The notes: generated by a model from the letters alone, not told the origin. 64,000 nt of DNA from Gordonia bronchialis DSM 43247 (GCF_000024785.1 NC_013441.1:3596001-3660000), one strand, 5' to 3'. Numbered from the stretch's first letter, positions 38,004 to 47,169 are shown. Program-made: numbers and translations.

Positions 38004-38095
38004 TCTGATCAGCGCGAGGCAAAGGGTGGTCGCGTCGGTCATCCGAGGCTTGACTGTGCGTGTTTGCATCCGAACTCGCACCAAAGGACTCATCG

Positions 38096-39465
38096 ATGAC
38101 CCGACAGCTCCACCTCGGCGGTTTCCTGATCGCCTCACCGGTCACCCATTCGCACGCCGCGTGGCGTCACCCGGTTCGGAGACAGACTATTTCGGCCCTG
38201 ATCACTATCACCGGGTCGGCCGCATCCTGGAGCGTGGGAAGTTCGACTTCGCCTTCTTCGCCGACCTGCTCGCCGCTCCCGACCGGTTCGGGGGTGATCA
38301 GACCGAACCGTTCCGACGCGGCACCCAGGCCGCGGCCACCCTCGATCCCAGCCTGGTGGCGGCCAGCCTCGCCGCGGTCACCTCGCGTCTGGGTATCGCG
38401 GTCACCAAGTCCGCCACCTACTTTCACCCCTACGAACTGGCGCGGGTGTTCGGTTCGCTGGACCATCTGACCCGCGGTCGCATCGCATGGAACATCGTCA
38501 CCTCCCTGACGCAGGCCGAGGCACGCAACTTCGGGCACGACGCTCACGTCGGGCACGAGGAACGCTACGCCCGCGCCGAGGAGTTCGTGTCCACCGCGAT
38601 CAAGCTGTGGTCGAGCTGGGATGCCGATGCGGTGACCGCCGACAAGGAGTCCGGCATCTGGGCCGATCCGTCGAAGATCCATCCGGTGGATCACGCCGGT
38701 GCGCACTACCGCACCCGTGGTCCGCTGAATCAGCCGCGCTCGCCGCAGCATCGTCCGGTGCTGATCCAGGCCGGATCATCCGAGACCGGCAAGAACTTCG
38801 CGGCACGCTGGGCGGAGGCCATCTTCGAGATCGACCCGACGCCGGAGGGACGTCGCGCCTACTACGACGACGTCAAGTCACGAGCGGTGAACTTCGGCCG
38901 AAATCCCGACCACGTCAAGGTCTTTCCGTCGTTCATCCCGTTCATCGGGGAGACCGAGTCGATCGCCCGGGAGAAGCAGGCCTTCCACAACGAACTCGCC
39001 GACCCCATATCGGGCCTCATCACGTTGTCGGTGCACACCGACCACGATTTCTCGCAGTACGACCTCGACGCACCGGTCGAGGACGTGCAGGTCACCGGCA
39101 CGCAGGGTCTGTTCGCCGTCGCCCGCCGGTTGAGCGAACGCGACAACCTGACCCTGCGCGACATCGGCAGACTGTACGCGCAGGGCGTGCTGCTCCCCCA
39201 GTTCGTCGGTACCGCAACGGATGTGGCCGATCAGATCGAGGCCTCGTTCACCGGGGGTGAGGCCGACGGGTTCATCGTGTCCAGCGCGCAGACGCCGGGA
39301 ACCTTCAACGACTTCGTGGACTACGTGGTCCCCGAACTCCAGCGCCGTGGACTGTTCCGACGCGACTACGAGGGCTCCACTCTCCGTGAGCATCTCGGCC
39401 TCGGCGACGCGCACGACGACCTGCCCGCCGACATCCGTGGGGACGCCCACCAGATGGCCGGATAG
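38096..39465 (+). pseudogene. FMN-dependent monooxygenase, NtaA/SnaA/DszA family, one frame break
   Basis: The N-terminal 26 residues (LHLGGFLIASPVTHSHAAWR) are in one frame and the rest in another; the shift near 38169 in CACCCGGTTCGG fits a missing base. Joined, it is a full-length luciferase-like monooxygenase: YFGPDHYHRVGRILERGKFD, FAFFADLLAAPDRFGGD, GIAVTKSATYFHPYELARVF, GRIAWNIVTSLTQAEARNFG and VLIQAGSSETGKNFAARWAE. Such enzymes use reduced FMN to open dibenzothiophene sulfone, nitrilotriacetate or similar compounds. The adjacent ssu operon suggests a sulfur-scavenging role. ATG preceded by AAAGGA. Confidence 0.82.
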
Positions 39466-39472
39466 CTCCTGA

Positions 39473-39591
39473 CACCGACGAAAACTCGGGGAAGGGTTTC
39501 CTTCCCCGAGTTCTGGTTGCGTCCCCGAGAAAGTACTCGCCGACGAAACCAAGACTCGGGGAAAGAATTCCCTCCCCTGATTCTGGTCAAC
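39473..39591. repeat. Two tandem terminator-like repeats
   Basis: Two roughly 50-base units about 65 bases apart share CGACGAAA, ACTCGGGGAA, a TTCC palindrome centre and TTCTGGT. The first is a perfect hairpin and the second an imperfect one. They separate the monooxygenase gene from the L36 promoter and may insulate the Zur-controlled transcript. Confidence 0.5.
39483..39512. terminator. Terminator hairpin after the DszA/NtaA-like gene
   Basis: A perfect 13-bp stem (AACTCGGGGAAGG / CCTTCCCCGAGTT) with a 4-base loop, 17 bases after the monooxygenase stop. Confidence 0.7.
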
Positions 39592-39616
39592 GGCTGGGCG
39601 ACGACCCCAGGGCACT

Positions 39617-39635
39617 AACGATAACGGTTATCGTT
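39617..39635. promoter_or_regulatory. Zur/Fur-type box upstream of L36 paralogue
   Basis: AACGATAAC-G-GTTATCGTT is a perfect 19-bp palindrome centred on one G. It lies next to a TACACT -10 and 13 bases before the rpmJ-like ATG. The 9-1-9 shape and ATAAC core are those of Fur-superfamily boxes. With a zinc-free ribosomal paralogue downstream, Zur is the likely ligand; this is inference. Confidence 0.7.
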
Positions 39636-39648
39636 TACACTAGGCGGC

Positions 39649-39771
39649 ATGAAGGTACGCAACTCCGTCCGGTCCCTCAAGAACAAGCCCGGCGCCCAGG
39701 TCGTCCGCAGACGCGGACGGATCTTCGTCATCAACAAGAAGGAACCCCGGTTCAAAGCACGGCAGGGCTGA
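39649..39771 (+). CDS. rpmJ: Zinc-free (C-minus) 50S ribosomal protein L36 paralogue
   Basis: The product has 40 residues. [20 protein letters not shown] followed by [20 protein letters not shown] is the L36 type B/YkgO sequence. The zinc-binding cysteines of the housekeeping L36 are all absent. Such paralogues replace zinc L36 under zinc starvation and free the metal. A 19-bp Zur-like palindrome covers the promoter, and the 5' leader would be very short. The last 20 bases overlap the convergent ssuD 3' end. Confidence 0.92.
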   Translation: MKVRNSVRSLKNKPGAQVVRRRGRIFVINKKEPRFKARQG

Positions 39772-40876
39772 GCTGTCGCGGTCGATCAGACGCACGCTCG
39801 GCAAGCACGGGCAGCACCCCTTCGGCAAACCAGTACGCCTCCTCGACGTGCGGGTACCCCGACAGGATGAAGTGCGAGAAGCCCTGCTCCTCGTATTCGC
39901 CGACGAGATCGGCGACCTCGTCGTAGCTACCCACCAGGGCGGTGCCCGCGCCGCCACGGATCAGGCCGACGCCGGCCCACAGGCCGGGATGGATCTCGAG
40001 CTGATCGCGTCGGCCGCCGTGCAGTTCGGCCATTCGGCGCTGCCCCGTCGAATCCGACGCCGAGTGCAGCGCGAAGGCCGTGGCGATCTCGTCGTCGGAG
40101 ATGCCGGCCAGGAGACGATCGGCCACCCGCCAGGCCTCCGCGGAGGTCTCCCGGGCAATGACGTGTAGTCGGACGCCGTATTCGAGTGTGCGTCCGCGTG
40201 TTTTGGCCCGGCGCGCCACCTCGTTGATCTTGGCGCCGGCCACCTGCGGTGGTTCGCCCCAGGTGAGGTACACCTCGGCGTGATCGGCCGCCACAGTCAG
40301 GGCGGGGTCCGATGAGCCACCGAAGAAGACCGTGGGACGCGGCTGGGGCGGCTCAGGGATGAAAGCGCCGTCGATGGTGTAGAACTCGCCGGCGAAGTCC
40401 ACGGTCTCGCCGTCCCACAGCCGCGTGACCACCTCCAGGAATTCCGCGGTCCGGGCGTATCGCCGGTCGTGGTCGACGCGGTCACCGAATCGGCGTTGTT
40501 CGATCTCGTCCCCTCCGGTGACGATGTTGACATCGATTCTGCCACCGGTGAATCGCTGCAGCGTCGCAGCCTGCTGGGCGGCCAAGGTCGGGGAGATCAG
40601 CCCGGGCCGGAAGGCCACCAGAAAGCTGAGCTTCTCGGTGTGTTGAGCCGCCGCGGCGGTGGTGAGCCAGGCGTCCTCACACCATGTCCCCGTCGGTGTC
40701 AGCACGCTCTCGAAGCCGAGCCGATCCGCGGTCCGTGCGACGTCGACCAGGTAGGGCAGGTCGGGGGCGCGGTATCCCGGTGGACGCCGTTTGGTTGCCG
40801 ACGCATGCGAGGCGCCGACGATGTCGCGGCTATCGCCGGCGGTCGGGAGAAACCAGTGAAAATGACTGTGCGACAT
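39752..40876 (-). CDS. ssuD: FMNH2-dependent alkanesulfonate monooxygenase
   Basis: The product has 374 residues. SsuD family features: [20 protein letters not shown] at the N-terminus, [60 protein letters not shown] and [20 protein letters not shown]. It releases sulfite from alkanesulfonates using reduced flavin. It is the last gene of the ssuCBAD unit, 14 bases after ssuA. The flavin reductase partner is not adjacent. Confidence 0.93.
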   Translation of the reverse strand: MSHSHFHWFLPTAGDSRDIVGASHASATKRRPPGYRAPDLPYLVDVARTADRLGFESVLTPTGTWCEDAWLTTAAAAQHTEKLSFLVAFRPGLISPTLAAQQAATLQRFTGGRIDVNIVTGGDEIEQRRFGDRVDHDRRYARTAEFLEVVTRLWDGETVDFAGEFYTIDGAFIPEPPQPRPTVFFGGSSDPALTVAADHAEVYLTWGEPPQVAGAKINEVARRAKTRGRTLEYGVRLHVIARETSAEAWRVADRLLAGISDDEIATAFALHSASDSTGQRRMAELHGGRRDQLEIHPGLWAGVGLIRGGAGTALVGSYDEVADLVGEYEEQGFSHFILSGYPHVEEAYWFAEGVLPVLAERASDRPRQLSPAVL

Positions 40877-40890
40877 GGTCGAATCCCGCC

Positions 40891-41940
40891 TCACGGTTGC
40901 TGGGGCGCCACGAAGTACGGCGTCAGTGCCTCGTTGTAGCGCTTGTCGGTGTAGTCGGCGAAGTTGATGCCACCCTGTATCTGGCCGGAGTCGGTGAACG
41001 CATCGGCGAGCTTCTGCTGAGATGCGATCACGGCGTCAGTCAGTTCGATCGCCGGCCGCAGACTGCGACCCTGTGCCGTCGCCGCTGCACGGGGATCGAT
41101 GCCGATGGCCGCGGCGTATCGCCGAGCCCATTGCGCCGGGTTGGCCTTGGCCCAGGCGCTCGCCTTCGCGATGTGGATGACGAGCTCACGAATCGCGGTG
41201 TTGCGTTTGGGATCTGCCAGTGCACCGTTGGCCGCGATGCCGAATCCGTAGCCATTGGACACGCCCTGCGCGGTGATCAGCGTCTTGGCATGATCCTGTA
41301 GCTGCACGATGGCGGTGTAGGGATCCCAGATCGCCCAGGCGTCGACCGCTCCGGTGGTAAAGGCCGACCGCGCGTCCGCCGGTTGCAGGAACACCGGTTC
41401 GACGTCTTTGCCCGCTCCGAACATGAGATTGGCCTTCTGCAACTGCAGCAGGAGGTGTCCATGAGCCGAACTCCCCTTGGCCACGGCCACTTTCTTGCCC
41501 TTGAGGTCGGCGACCGAGCGCAACGTCGACGACGCGGGAATCAGGATCGCGTCCCCGGAGGCGTCGTTCGAGTAGGCCGACACGACCTTGACCTTGGCGT
41601 TCGACGCCGCACCGAAGATCGGCGGGGTGTTACCGGTGACCGCGAAATCGATCTTGCCCGCGGTGGCCGCCTCGATCTGCGGTGGCCCGGAGGTGAACGT
41701 CGAGAACTTCACCGCGAACGGCAGTTTCTCGAGTTCGCCGGATGCACGCAACAGAGCTTCCGTACCACCCTTCTGATCTCCCACCTGCAGGGTCAGATCG
41801 GCGAGCTGGCTGACATCGACCGTCGAGTCAGACACGGTCTCGGCGGCATCCTCACGCTGGACACAGCCGGCCAGGGTCAGGGCAATCAGCATGGTCGCGA
41901 TCGCCGCGACGGCGGTACGCAGAGCAGACTTCATTGTCAT
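40891..41940 (-). CDS. ssuA: Aliphatic sulfonate ABC transporter substrate-binding lipoprotein
   Basis: The product has 349 residues. Lipoprotein signal ATMLIALTLAGCVQREDA with lipobox LAGC. Periplasmic-binding fold: LTLQVGDQKGGTEALLRASG, VKFSTFTSGPPQIEAATAGK, IDFAVTGNTPPIFGAASNAK and VDAWAIWDPYTAIVQLQDHA, as in SsuA/TauA. It captures sulfonates for SsuBC. The ATG is chosen for GAAGGAAG seven bases upstream; a TTG just before and an ATG just after are alternatives. Confidence 0.92.
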   Translation of the reverse strand: MTMKSALRTAVAAIATMLIALTLAGCVQREDAAETVSDSTVDVSQLADLTLQVGDQKGGTEALLRASGELEKLPFAVKFSTFTSGPPQIEAATAGKIDFAVTGNTPPIFGAASNAKVKVVSAYSNDASGDAILIPASSTLRSVADLKGKKVAVAKGSSAHGHLLLQLQKANLMFGAGKDVEPVFLQPADARSAFTTGAVDAWAIWDPYTAIVQLQDHAKTLITAQGVSNGYGFGIAANGALADPKRNTAIRELVIHIAKASAWAKANPAQWARRYAAAIGIDPRAAATAQGRSLRPAIELTDAVIASQQKLADAFTDSGQIQGGINFADYTDKRYNEALTPYFVAPQQP

Positions 41941-41965
41941 CAATGGTCTTCCTTCAGAAGGGTGT

Positions 41966-42742
41966 TCACGAATCGGCTACGCCGAGCGCGATCAGGAGCT
42001 GGGCGCGCAGACCGGCCAAGTCGGTGCGGTCGTCGCCTCGCCGGGGCTCGGGAACGGCACGGTCGGAGACGATCCGTCCATCTGCGAGTACCACGACACG
42101 GTCGGCGAGGCGCAGCGCCTCGTCGACGTCGTGGGTCACCAACAGCGCGCCGAAGCCGTTGGTACGCCACAGGTTCAGCAACAGATCGTGCATGCTCCGT
42201 CGGGTCAGGGCGTCCAGCGCGCCAAACGGTTCGTCGAGAAGCAGGAGTCGTGGCCGCGTCACCAACGCCCGGGCGAGTGAGACTCGTTGTGCCTGACCAC
42301 CGGAGAGCTGCGCCGGCCAGGCCTGCGCCTTGTCTCGCAGACCGACCTCGACAAGCGTCTGGAGGGCGCGTTCCCGGGTTGCGCTCTTGCCGACCCTCTC
42401 GCGCGTCAAGCCGAAGCCCACGTTCTGAATCACGGTGCGCCACGGGAACAGTCGGGGTTCCTGGAAAGACACCGCCGGGAAACCCGCGGTACGAACGGAC
42501 CCTGCATCGGGTTCGGCGAGGCCGGCCAGCAGACGCAACAGCGTCGACTTCCCGCTACCGCTTCGACCGATGAGTGCGACGATCTCGTCGTTGCCGACCG
42601 TCAGCGACACGTCGCGCAGCACCACCGTCGAACCGTAGCTCAGGCCGACGCCGGTCACCTCCGCGGCTGGACCGGACACCGATCCGACGGAGGCGTCCTG
42701 TGTTGTGGCAGCAGCTGTTTCGTGGCTGATCGTCTGAGTCAT
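41966..42742 (-). CDS. ssuB: Aliphatic sulfonate ABC transporter ATP-binding protein
   Basis: The product has 258 residues. Walker A ALIGRSGSGKSTLLRLLAG, Q-loop VSFQEPRLFPWRTVIQNVGF, signature LSGGQAQRVSLARAL, Walker B LLLLDEPFGALDALTRR, His switch LVTHDVDEALRLADRVVVLA. These are typical of SsuB/TauB. It lies between ssuC and ssuA in one operon. Confidence 0.94.
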   Translation of the reverse strand: MTQTISHETAAATTQDASVGSVSGPAAEVTGVGLSYGSTVVLRDVSLTVGNDEIVALIGRSGSGKSTLLRLLAGLAEPDAGSVRTAGFPAVSFQEPRLFPWRTVIQNVGFGLTRERVGKSATRERALQTLVEVGLRDKAQAWPAQLSGGQAQRVSLARALVTRPRLLLLDEPFGALDALTRRSMHDLLLNLWRTNGFGALLVTHDVDEALRLADRVVVLADGRIVSDRAVPEPRRGDDRTDLAGLRAQLLIALGVADS

Positions 42743-42761
42743 CCCCGTTTGCCTCCTTCGC

Positions 42762-43604
42762 TCATTGTCGTCGGTATCGGGTGGTGTATCGCTCCAGTGC
42801 GCGCACGATGGCGTCGGTGATCAATCCCATTGCGGCATAGACGATCAGGCCGAAGATGACCTGGTCGATGCGCAGGAAGTCACGCGCGTTGTTGATCAGG
42901 TACCCCAGGCCCGAGGTGGCCGCGATCTGTTCGGCGACGATCAGGCTCAGCCATGCAATGGCCAGCGCCTGCCGCAATCCGACCAGAATCTGCGGCATCG
43001 CTGCCGGGATGATCAGCTCACGGATGGTTGTGATTCGCGAAAAGCCCAGTACCCGAGCAGTTTCCACCAGCCGCCTATCGATCTGGCGGATGGCACCGGA
43101 GGTGTTGAGATACAGCGGCAACATCGCACCCAACGCCACCAGCAGCACCTTGGGCACTTCGCCGATCCCGAACCACAGTATGAACAACGGGATCAGACCG
43201 AAGAGTGGCAGCGCTCTGATCGCCTGCATGTTGGGGTCGACCACGGCATCGGACAACCTGTTCAACCCGACCAGCACGCCGAGCCCGACGCCGACGATCA
43301 CCGCGACGGCCAATCCGATTGCCGCGCGCTGCGCAGACGCCCCGATCGCGTCCACGAGTTGCCCGTCGACCAGCAGTTCCCATCCGGCCTGGGCGATCAG
43401 CGACGGCGCAGGCAACTTGTCCTGCGGCAAGATTCCCAGCGCGCTGCCCACCTGCCACAACACCAGGACCGCCAACGGTGAGCACACCCGGATACCGGTG
43501 TAGATGCGGTCGCGGCGAACCGATCTGTCGGATCGCGTGGCCGTGGACTGCGCACCGACCTCACCGACTGCAGTGGTCCCCGGGCTCGAAGTATGTTCGG
43601 CCAT
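42762..43604 (-). CDS. ssuC: Aliphatic sulfonate ABC transporter permease
   Basis: The product has 280 residues with about six membrane helices (PLAVLVLWQVGSALGILPQD; AAIGLAVAVIVGVGLGVLVG; FGLIPLFILWFGIGEVPKVL; SLIVAEQIAATSGLGYLI; IFGLIVYAAMGLITDAIVRA). The EAA-type loop is ELIIPAAMPQILVGLRQALA. It is first in the ssuCBAD operon. The N-terminal 35 residues are polar and variable. Confidence 0.92.
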   Translation of the reverse strand: MAEHTSSPGTTAVGEVGAQSTATRSDRSVRRDRIYTGIRVCSPLAVLVLWQVGSALGILPQDKLPAPSLIAQAGWELLVDGQLVDAIGASAQRAAIGLAVAVIVGVGLGVLVGLNRLSDAVVDPNMQAIRALPLFGLIPLFILWFGIGEVPKVLLVALGAMLPLYLNTSGAIRQIDRRLVETARVLGFSRITTIRELIIPAAMPQILVGLRQALAIAWLSLIVAEQIAATSGLGYLINNARDFLRIDQVIFGLIVYAAMGLITDAIVRALERYTTRYRRQ

Positions 43605-43751
43605 GGGGATCGACCGTATGGCGTCCCGGACCTCGAGCCCACCGTTGGATTCACGCTGACCGAATCGATCAGGACTACCGTTCGGTTCGCGTACCGGTGC
43701 GCGAACGCTGCCGCCTCGAACGGGCCGGTGGCCACCCCATAGGCTGGCTTC

Positions 43752-44690
43752 GTGACCGCCGACTCCCACCCGCAGGCGACCACCGGCACCCTGTGCGGCG
43801 TCGGCGCCTACTCGGTGTGGGGTCTGTTCCCGCTCTACTTCCATCTGCTGATCCCGGCAAGCGCGTGGGAGATCCTGGGCAACCGGATCGTGTGGACGAT
43901 GCTGTGTTGCGTGGTCGTCCTCGCGGCGTTGCGCCAGTTCGGCTTTGTCCGTGGGCTGTTGGCCGACCGTCGGCGACTGGCCATGACCGCCGCGGCCGGT
44001 GTCGCCATCGCCGCCAACTGGGTCATCTACGTGCAGGCCGTCGTCACCGGGCACGTCACCCAGGCCTCACTCGGATACTTCCTCAATCCGCTGTTCACCG
44101 TCGCACTCGGCGTTCTCGTTCTCCGAGAACGGTTGCGGCCATTGCAGGTCGCCGCTGTCGTCGTCGGACTGGTCGCGTGTATCTACCTGGCCGTCGACGA
44201 CGGACATGTGCCGTGGATCGCGCTGAGTCTGGCGTTCAGCTTCGGTCTCTACGGCCTGATCAAGAACCGCGTCGGCGGACACCTGACGGCGCTGCAGGGG
44301 CTGACCACGGAGACGGTGCTGCTCACACCGCCGGCGGCGATCATGCTCATCGTGCTCGCGGTACGTGATGAGAGCACCTTCACCACCGAGGGCTGGGGGC
44401 ACACTCTGCTGTTGATGAGCACCGGAGTGGCGACCGCCATCCCGTTGCTGCTGTTCGCGGCTGCGGCCAGCCGCATCCCGCTGGTGTCGGTGGGACTGTT
44501 GCAGTTCATCACCCCGGTGCTGCAGCTGATCTGCGGCGTCGCAATCCTCGGTGAACACCTCAGCCCCGGACGATGGGTGGGGTTCGGGATCGTGTGGCTG
44601 GCGCTGGCCCTGCTCAGCATCGACGCCGTCCGCGAGGCAACCCAGACACGCCGTCTGACCCGACGGCGCATCGACGGCACCGCCATCTGA
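43752..44690 (+). CDS. rarD: RarD-type EamA-family permease
   Basis: The product has 312 residues with ten hydrophobic segments. RarD hallmarks: GVGAYSVWGLFPLYFHLLIP, ASAWEILGNRIVWTMLCCVV, AANWVIYVQAVVTGHVTQAS, LGYFLNPLFTVALGVLVLRE. Family members are linked to chloramphenicol sensitivity and solute export; the substrate is unknown. GTG start; divergent from ssuC. Confidence 0.9.
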   Translation: MTADSHPQATTGTLCGVGAYSVWGLFPLYFHLLIPASAWEILGNRIVWTMLCCVVVLAALRQFGFVRGLLADRRRLAMTAAAGVAIAANWVIYVQAVVTGHVTQASLGYFLNPLFTVALGVLVLRERLRPLQVAAVVVGLVACIYLAVDDGHVPWIALSLAFSFGLYGLIKNRVGGHLTALQGLTTETVLLTPPAAIMLIVLAVRDESTFTTEGWGHTLLLMSTGVATAIPLLLFAAAASRIPLVSVGLLQFITPVLQLICGVAILGEHLSPGRWVGFGIVWLALALLSIDAVREATQTRRLTRRRIDGTAI

Positions 44691-44728
44691 ACCGTGGTCC
44701 CTTGACGGGTGACCCACACCCGTCCTAC

Positions 44729-44748
44729 ATTTAACCGAGTTGTTAAAT
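44729..44748. promoter_or_regulatory. ArsR-type operator
   Basis: ATTTAAC-cgagtt-GTTAAAT is a perfect 7-bp inverted repeat 17-36 bases upstream of the ArsR start. Such AT-rich palindromes over the promoter are typical ArsR targets; autorepression is inferred. Confidence 0.6.
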
Positions 44749-44764
44749 GATCCGAAGGTGTCAC

Positions 44765-45106
44765 ATGGCCGCGACCGATCAGCTCAGCGTCGTCTTCTCG
44801 GCACTCGCCGACCCCACTCGGCGGGCGATCCTGGCCGAGCTGGCCGAGCGTGATGCCACGGTCACCGAGCTCACCGCACCTCTTTCCATCTCGATGCCGG
44901 CGGTCTCACGACATCTGAAGGTGCTCGAACACGCCACACTCATCTCGCGGTCACGGTCGGGAAAGTGGCGCGCGAGCCACCTCGAGGCGGCGCCACTGCG
45001 TGAGGCAGCCGACTGGATCGAGCGCTATCGGAAGTTCTGGGATACCTCCCTCGACCGCCTCGACGCCCATCTGGCCGCCATGCAGACCAACCGCGAGGAG
45101 ACATGA
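44765..45106 (+). CDS. ArsR-family regulator
   Basis: The product has 113 residues. Winged HTH: VVFSALADPTRRAILAELAE, VTELTAPLSISMPAVSRHLK and LISRSRSGKWRASHLEAAPL. No metal-binding CxC is present, so it is of the non-metal SdpR-like type commonly paired with an SRPBCC protein. The start has GAAGG upstream. An earlier ATG 18 bases upstream overlaps the operator and is rejected. The stop overlaps the SRPBCC start. Confidence 0.9.
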   Translation: MAATDQLSVVFSALADPTRRAILAELAERDATVTELTAPLSISMPAVSRHLKVLEHATLISRSRSGKWRASHLEAAPLREAADWIERYRKFWDTSLDRLDAHLAAMQTNREET

Positions 45107-45597
45107 TGTACACCGGTCGCCCACAGATAGCGATATCGCGCGTCTTCGACGCGCCGCGATCGCTCGTCTATCGGGCCTTCACCGATCCGGACCACTTCGT
45201 GTCCTGGTGGGGTCCGACCGACAACGTGCTGCCGCGCAGCGAGATTGAGTTCGACATCCGCTCGGGTGGCTACCAGCGATGGACGGAGTTCTCATCTGCG
45301 GATCCCGACGTCCGGGTTCAGGTCCGCGTCGACCTCACCGACGTCACCGACGGCGAACTGCTCGACGGCCTGATGGCGGTCTCCGGCCGACTCCCCGACG
45401 GGTTCGCCCCGTTCGAGACCAGGCTCCGAGTGGAGTTCTCCGACGAGACCGACGGGCGAACCCGCCTGTCCATCAGTCAGTGGCTGCCCCGCCAGGTGAC
45501 GGGCGGTGCCGAGCAGGGATGGCGAGAAGCGCTGACCAAGCTTGCAGCCGCGTTGAGTGCCACCCCCTCATCCCCTCAGAGCAATGGAGCGCAGTGA
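45103..45597 (+). CDS. SRPBCC (AHSA1-like) domain protein
   Basis: The product has 164 residues. ISRVFDAPRSLVYRAFTDPD followed by HFVSWWGPTDNVLPRS is the Aha1/CalC N-terminal signature, and the C-terminal helix (EQGWREALTKLAAAL) closes the hydrophobic pocket. Such proteins bind small lipophilic ligands. It is translationally coupled to the ArsR gene. The partner DHFR-like gene follows at once. Confidence 0.88.
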   Translation: MMYTGRPQIAISRVFDAPRSLVYRAFTDPDHFVSWWGPTDNVLPRSEIEFDIRSGGYQRWTEFSSADPDVRVQVRVDLTDVTDGELLDGLMAVSGRLPDGFAPFETRLRVEFSDETDGRTRLSISQWLPRQVTGGAEQGWREALTKLAAALSATPSSPQSNGAQ

Positions 45598-45598
45598 C

Positions 45599-46159
45599 AT
45601 GGCCAAGCTGATCTATGTGATCAACATGTCCCTCGACGGCTACATCGAGGACGCCACTGGCGCCTTCAACCTGTATCCGCACGACGACGAGGTGTTCGCG
45701 ACCTACACCGAACTCACCAATCCGGTGGGTACGTTCCTCTACGGCCGTCGGCTGTACGAGACGATGGCGCCGTGGGAGACCGAGCCTGCGCTCGCCGCGC
45801 AGTCCGACCTCACCGCCGCCTTCGCGACCGTGTGGCAGGCAGCCGACAAGGTGGTCTACTCCACCACCCTGACCGCGTCGTCCACCACCCGAACCCGGAT
45901 CGAGCCGCGCTTGGACCCGGCGTCGGTACGCGAGATGAAGCGAACGGCCACAGCCGATCTCACCATCGGAGGCGCCAACCTGGCCGGACAGGCATTCGAC
46001 GCCGGGCTGATCGACGAGTGCCAGTTGTTCGTCTGGCCCAGCATCATCGGTGGCGGAAAGCCCGCACTACCGACCGGCACACGCCGGGACCTGGAACTCC
46101 TCCAAGAGCGCCGATTCGGCAACGGCGTCGCTCTTCTCCGATATCGTGTCCTGACCTGA
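45599..46159 (+). CDS. Dihydrofolate-reductase-like (RibD C-terminal) protein
   Basis: The product has 186 residues. AKLIYVINMSLDGYIEDATG, GTFLYGRRLYETMAPWETE, DLTIGGANLAGQAFDAGLID and FVWPSIIGGGKPALP fit the RibD_C/DHFR-like fold. The family uses NADPH; here it is an accessory member of the ArsR cluster, function unknown. ATG directly follows the SRPBCC stop. Confidence 0.85.
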   Translation: MAKLIYVINMSLDGYIEDATGAFNLYPHDDEVFATYTELTNPVGTFLYGRRLYETMAPWETEPALAAQSDLTAAFATVWQAADKVVYSTTLTASSTTRTRIEPRLDPASVREMKRTATADLTIGGANLAGQAFDAGLIDECQLFVWPSIIGGGKPALPTGTRRDLELLQERRFGNGVALLRYRVLT

Positions 46160-46191
46160 GGCCACCACTGCTGTCAACCAGGAAGGCCGGT

Positions 46192-46692
46192 GTGACTCAC
46201 TCTGACGCTTTCGACGAGATCACGGCGGCCATCAACTATCCGATGTTCGTCGTGACAACCCGACACCGCGCTGAACGCTCGGGCTGCCTCGTCGGGTTCG
46301 CGACGCAGACCAGCATCGACCCGCCACGTTTTCTCGTGGGCATCTCGCAGGCCAACCACACGCACGGTGTTGCCGCAAACGCCGAACATCTTGCTGTGCA
46401 TCTGATTCCGCGGGACCATCTGGAGTTGGCGACTCTGTTCGGTGGCACCACCGGCGACACGACCGACAAGTTCGCCCGGTGCGCCTGGTCGGACGGGCCG
46501 CACGACCTACCGATCCTCGACGACGCCGCCATGTGGTTCGCCGGACGGATACTCGAGCGCATCGACATGGGCGACCACACGGGATTGCTGATCGAGCCCG
46601 ACGCCGGCGAGGTCCGGACCGAGGCCCGCGGCCCCGAAGCCTGGGTTCGCTTCGCCGATACCAAGGACATCGAACCGGGACACGACGCGTGA
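46192..46692 (+). CDS. Flavin reductase family (FMN-binding split-barrel) protein
   Basis: The product has 166 residues. YPMFVVTTRHRAERSGCLVG, FATQTSIDPPRFLVGISQAN, HTHGVAANAEHLAVHLIPRD and FGGTTGDTTDKFARCAW match flavin reductase-like domain proteins. It could supply reduced flavin for one of the two FMN-dependent monooxygenases encoded 6-8 kb away; this is inference. GTG start with AGGAAGG upstream. Same strand as the DHFR-like gene. Confidence 0.8.
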   Translation: MTHSDAFDEITAAINYPMFVVTTRHRAERSGCLVGFATQTSIDPPRFLVGISQANHTHGVAANAEHLAVHLIPRDHLELATLFGGTTGDTTDKFARCAWSDGPHDLPILDDAAMWFAGRILERIDMGDHTGLLIEPDAGEVRTEARGPEAWVRFADTKDIEPGHDA

Positions 46693-46699
46693 ATCACCC

Positions 46700-46756
46700 T
46701 GCAGCCGAACATCATCGCCGTATTTTTGAGCCACCTGGTGACTCAAAATACGGCGA
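46700..46756. repeat. Hairpin repeat, copy A
   Basis: This and the copy at 47446-47503 share a near-identical 57-58 base unit. It folds as a long hairpin (ATCGCCGTATTTTTGAG / CTCAAAATACGGCGAT, one bulge) with a nested CACCTGGTG tip. It lies between convergent genes and may work as a bidirectional terminator. Confidence 0.7.
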
Positions 46757-46806
46757 TCATGGCGTGTGCGGGTCGGCTGTTCGATCTCCGACACGAGACA
46801 CTCGAA

Positions 46807-47169
46807 TCAGGAGAAAGCGGTACGCACCAGACCTGCGATCTTCTCCAGGGTGACGTCATCGATCTCGTCGAGGTACCAGGCCGACGGTCGCAGCGTGCTG
46901 CCGGCTTCGCGTTCCACCGTGGCCTTCTCCGACAAACCCAGCGACATCACACCGTCGTCGAGCCGGAAGAACACCAGCACCGGTGTACTGCGCCCGGTGG
47001 CATAGCCCGGCATTCCGTACCAGATGCGTGGTTTGACCTTGGGTCCGGCGTTGAGAATCGTCTCGTGCAGACGCGCGCCGATCGTCGCATACGGTTCCGG
47101 AAAGGACGCGATCTTGTCCGAGACCGCCTTCGCATCCTTCGCGGTCTTGTCGGTCTTCACACTGGGCAT
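46807..47169 (-). CDS. DUF1801 (YdhG-like) domain protein
   Basis: The product has 120 residues. The pattern PYATIGARLHETILNAGPKV, KPRIWYGMPGYATGRSTPVL and VFFRLDDGVMSLGLSEKATV is DUF1801 (iron-chaperone frataxin-like fold). Function unknown. It is flanked on both sides by copies of the same hairpin repeat. ATG gives MPSVKTDKTA; the upstream extension is Arg-rich and rejected. Confidence 0.85.
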   Translation of the reverse strand: MPSVKTDKTAKDAKAVSDKIASFPEPYATIGARLHETILNAGPKVKPRIWYGMPGYATGRSTPVLVFFRLDDGVMSLGLSEKATVEREAGSTLRPSAWYLDEIDDVTLEKIAGLVRTAFS

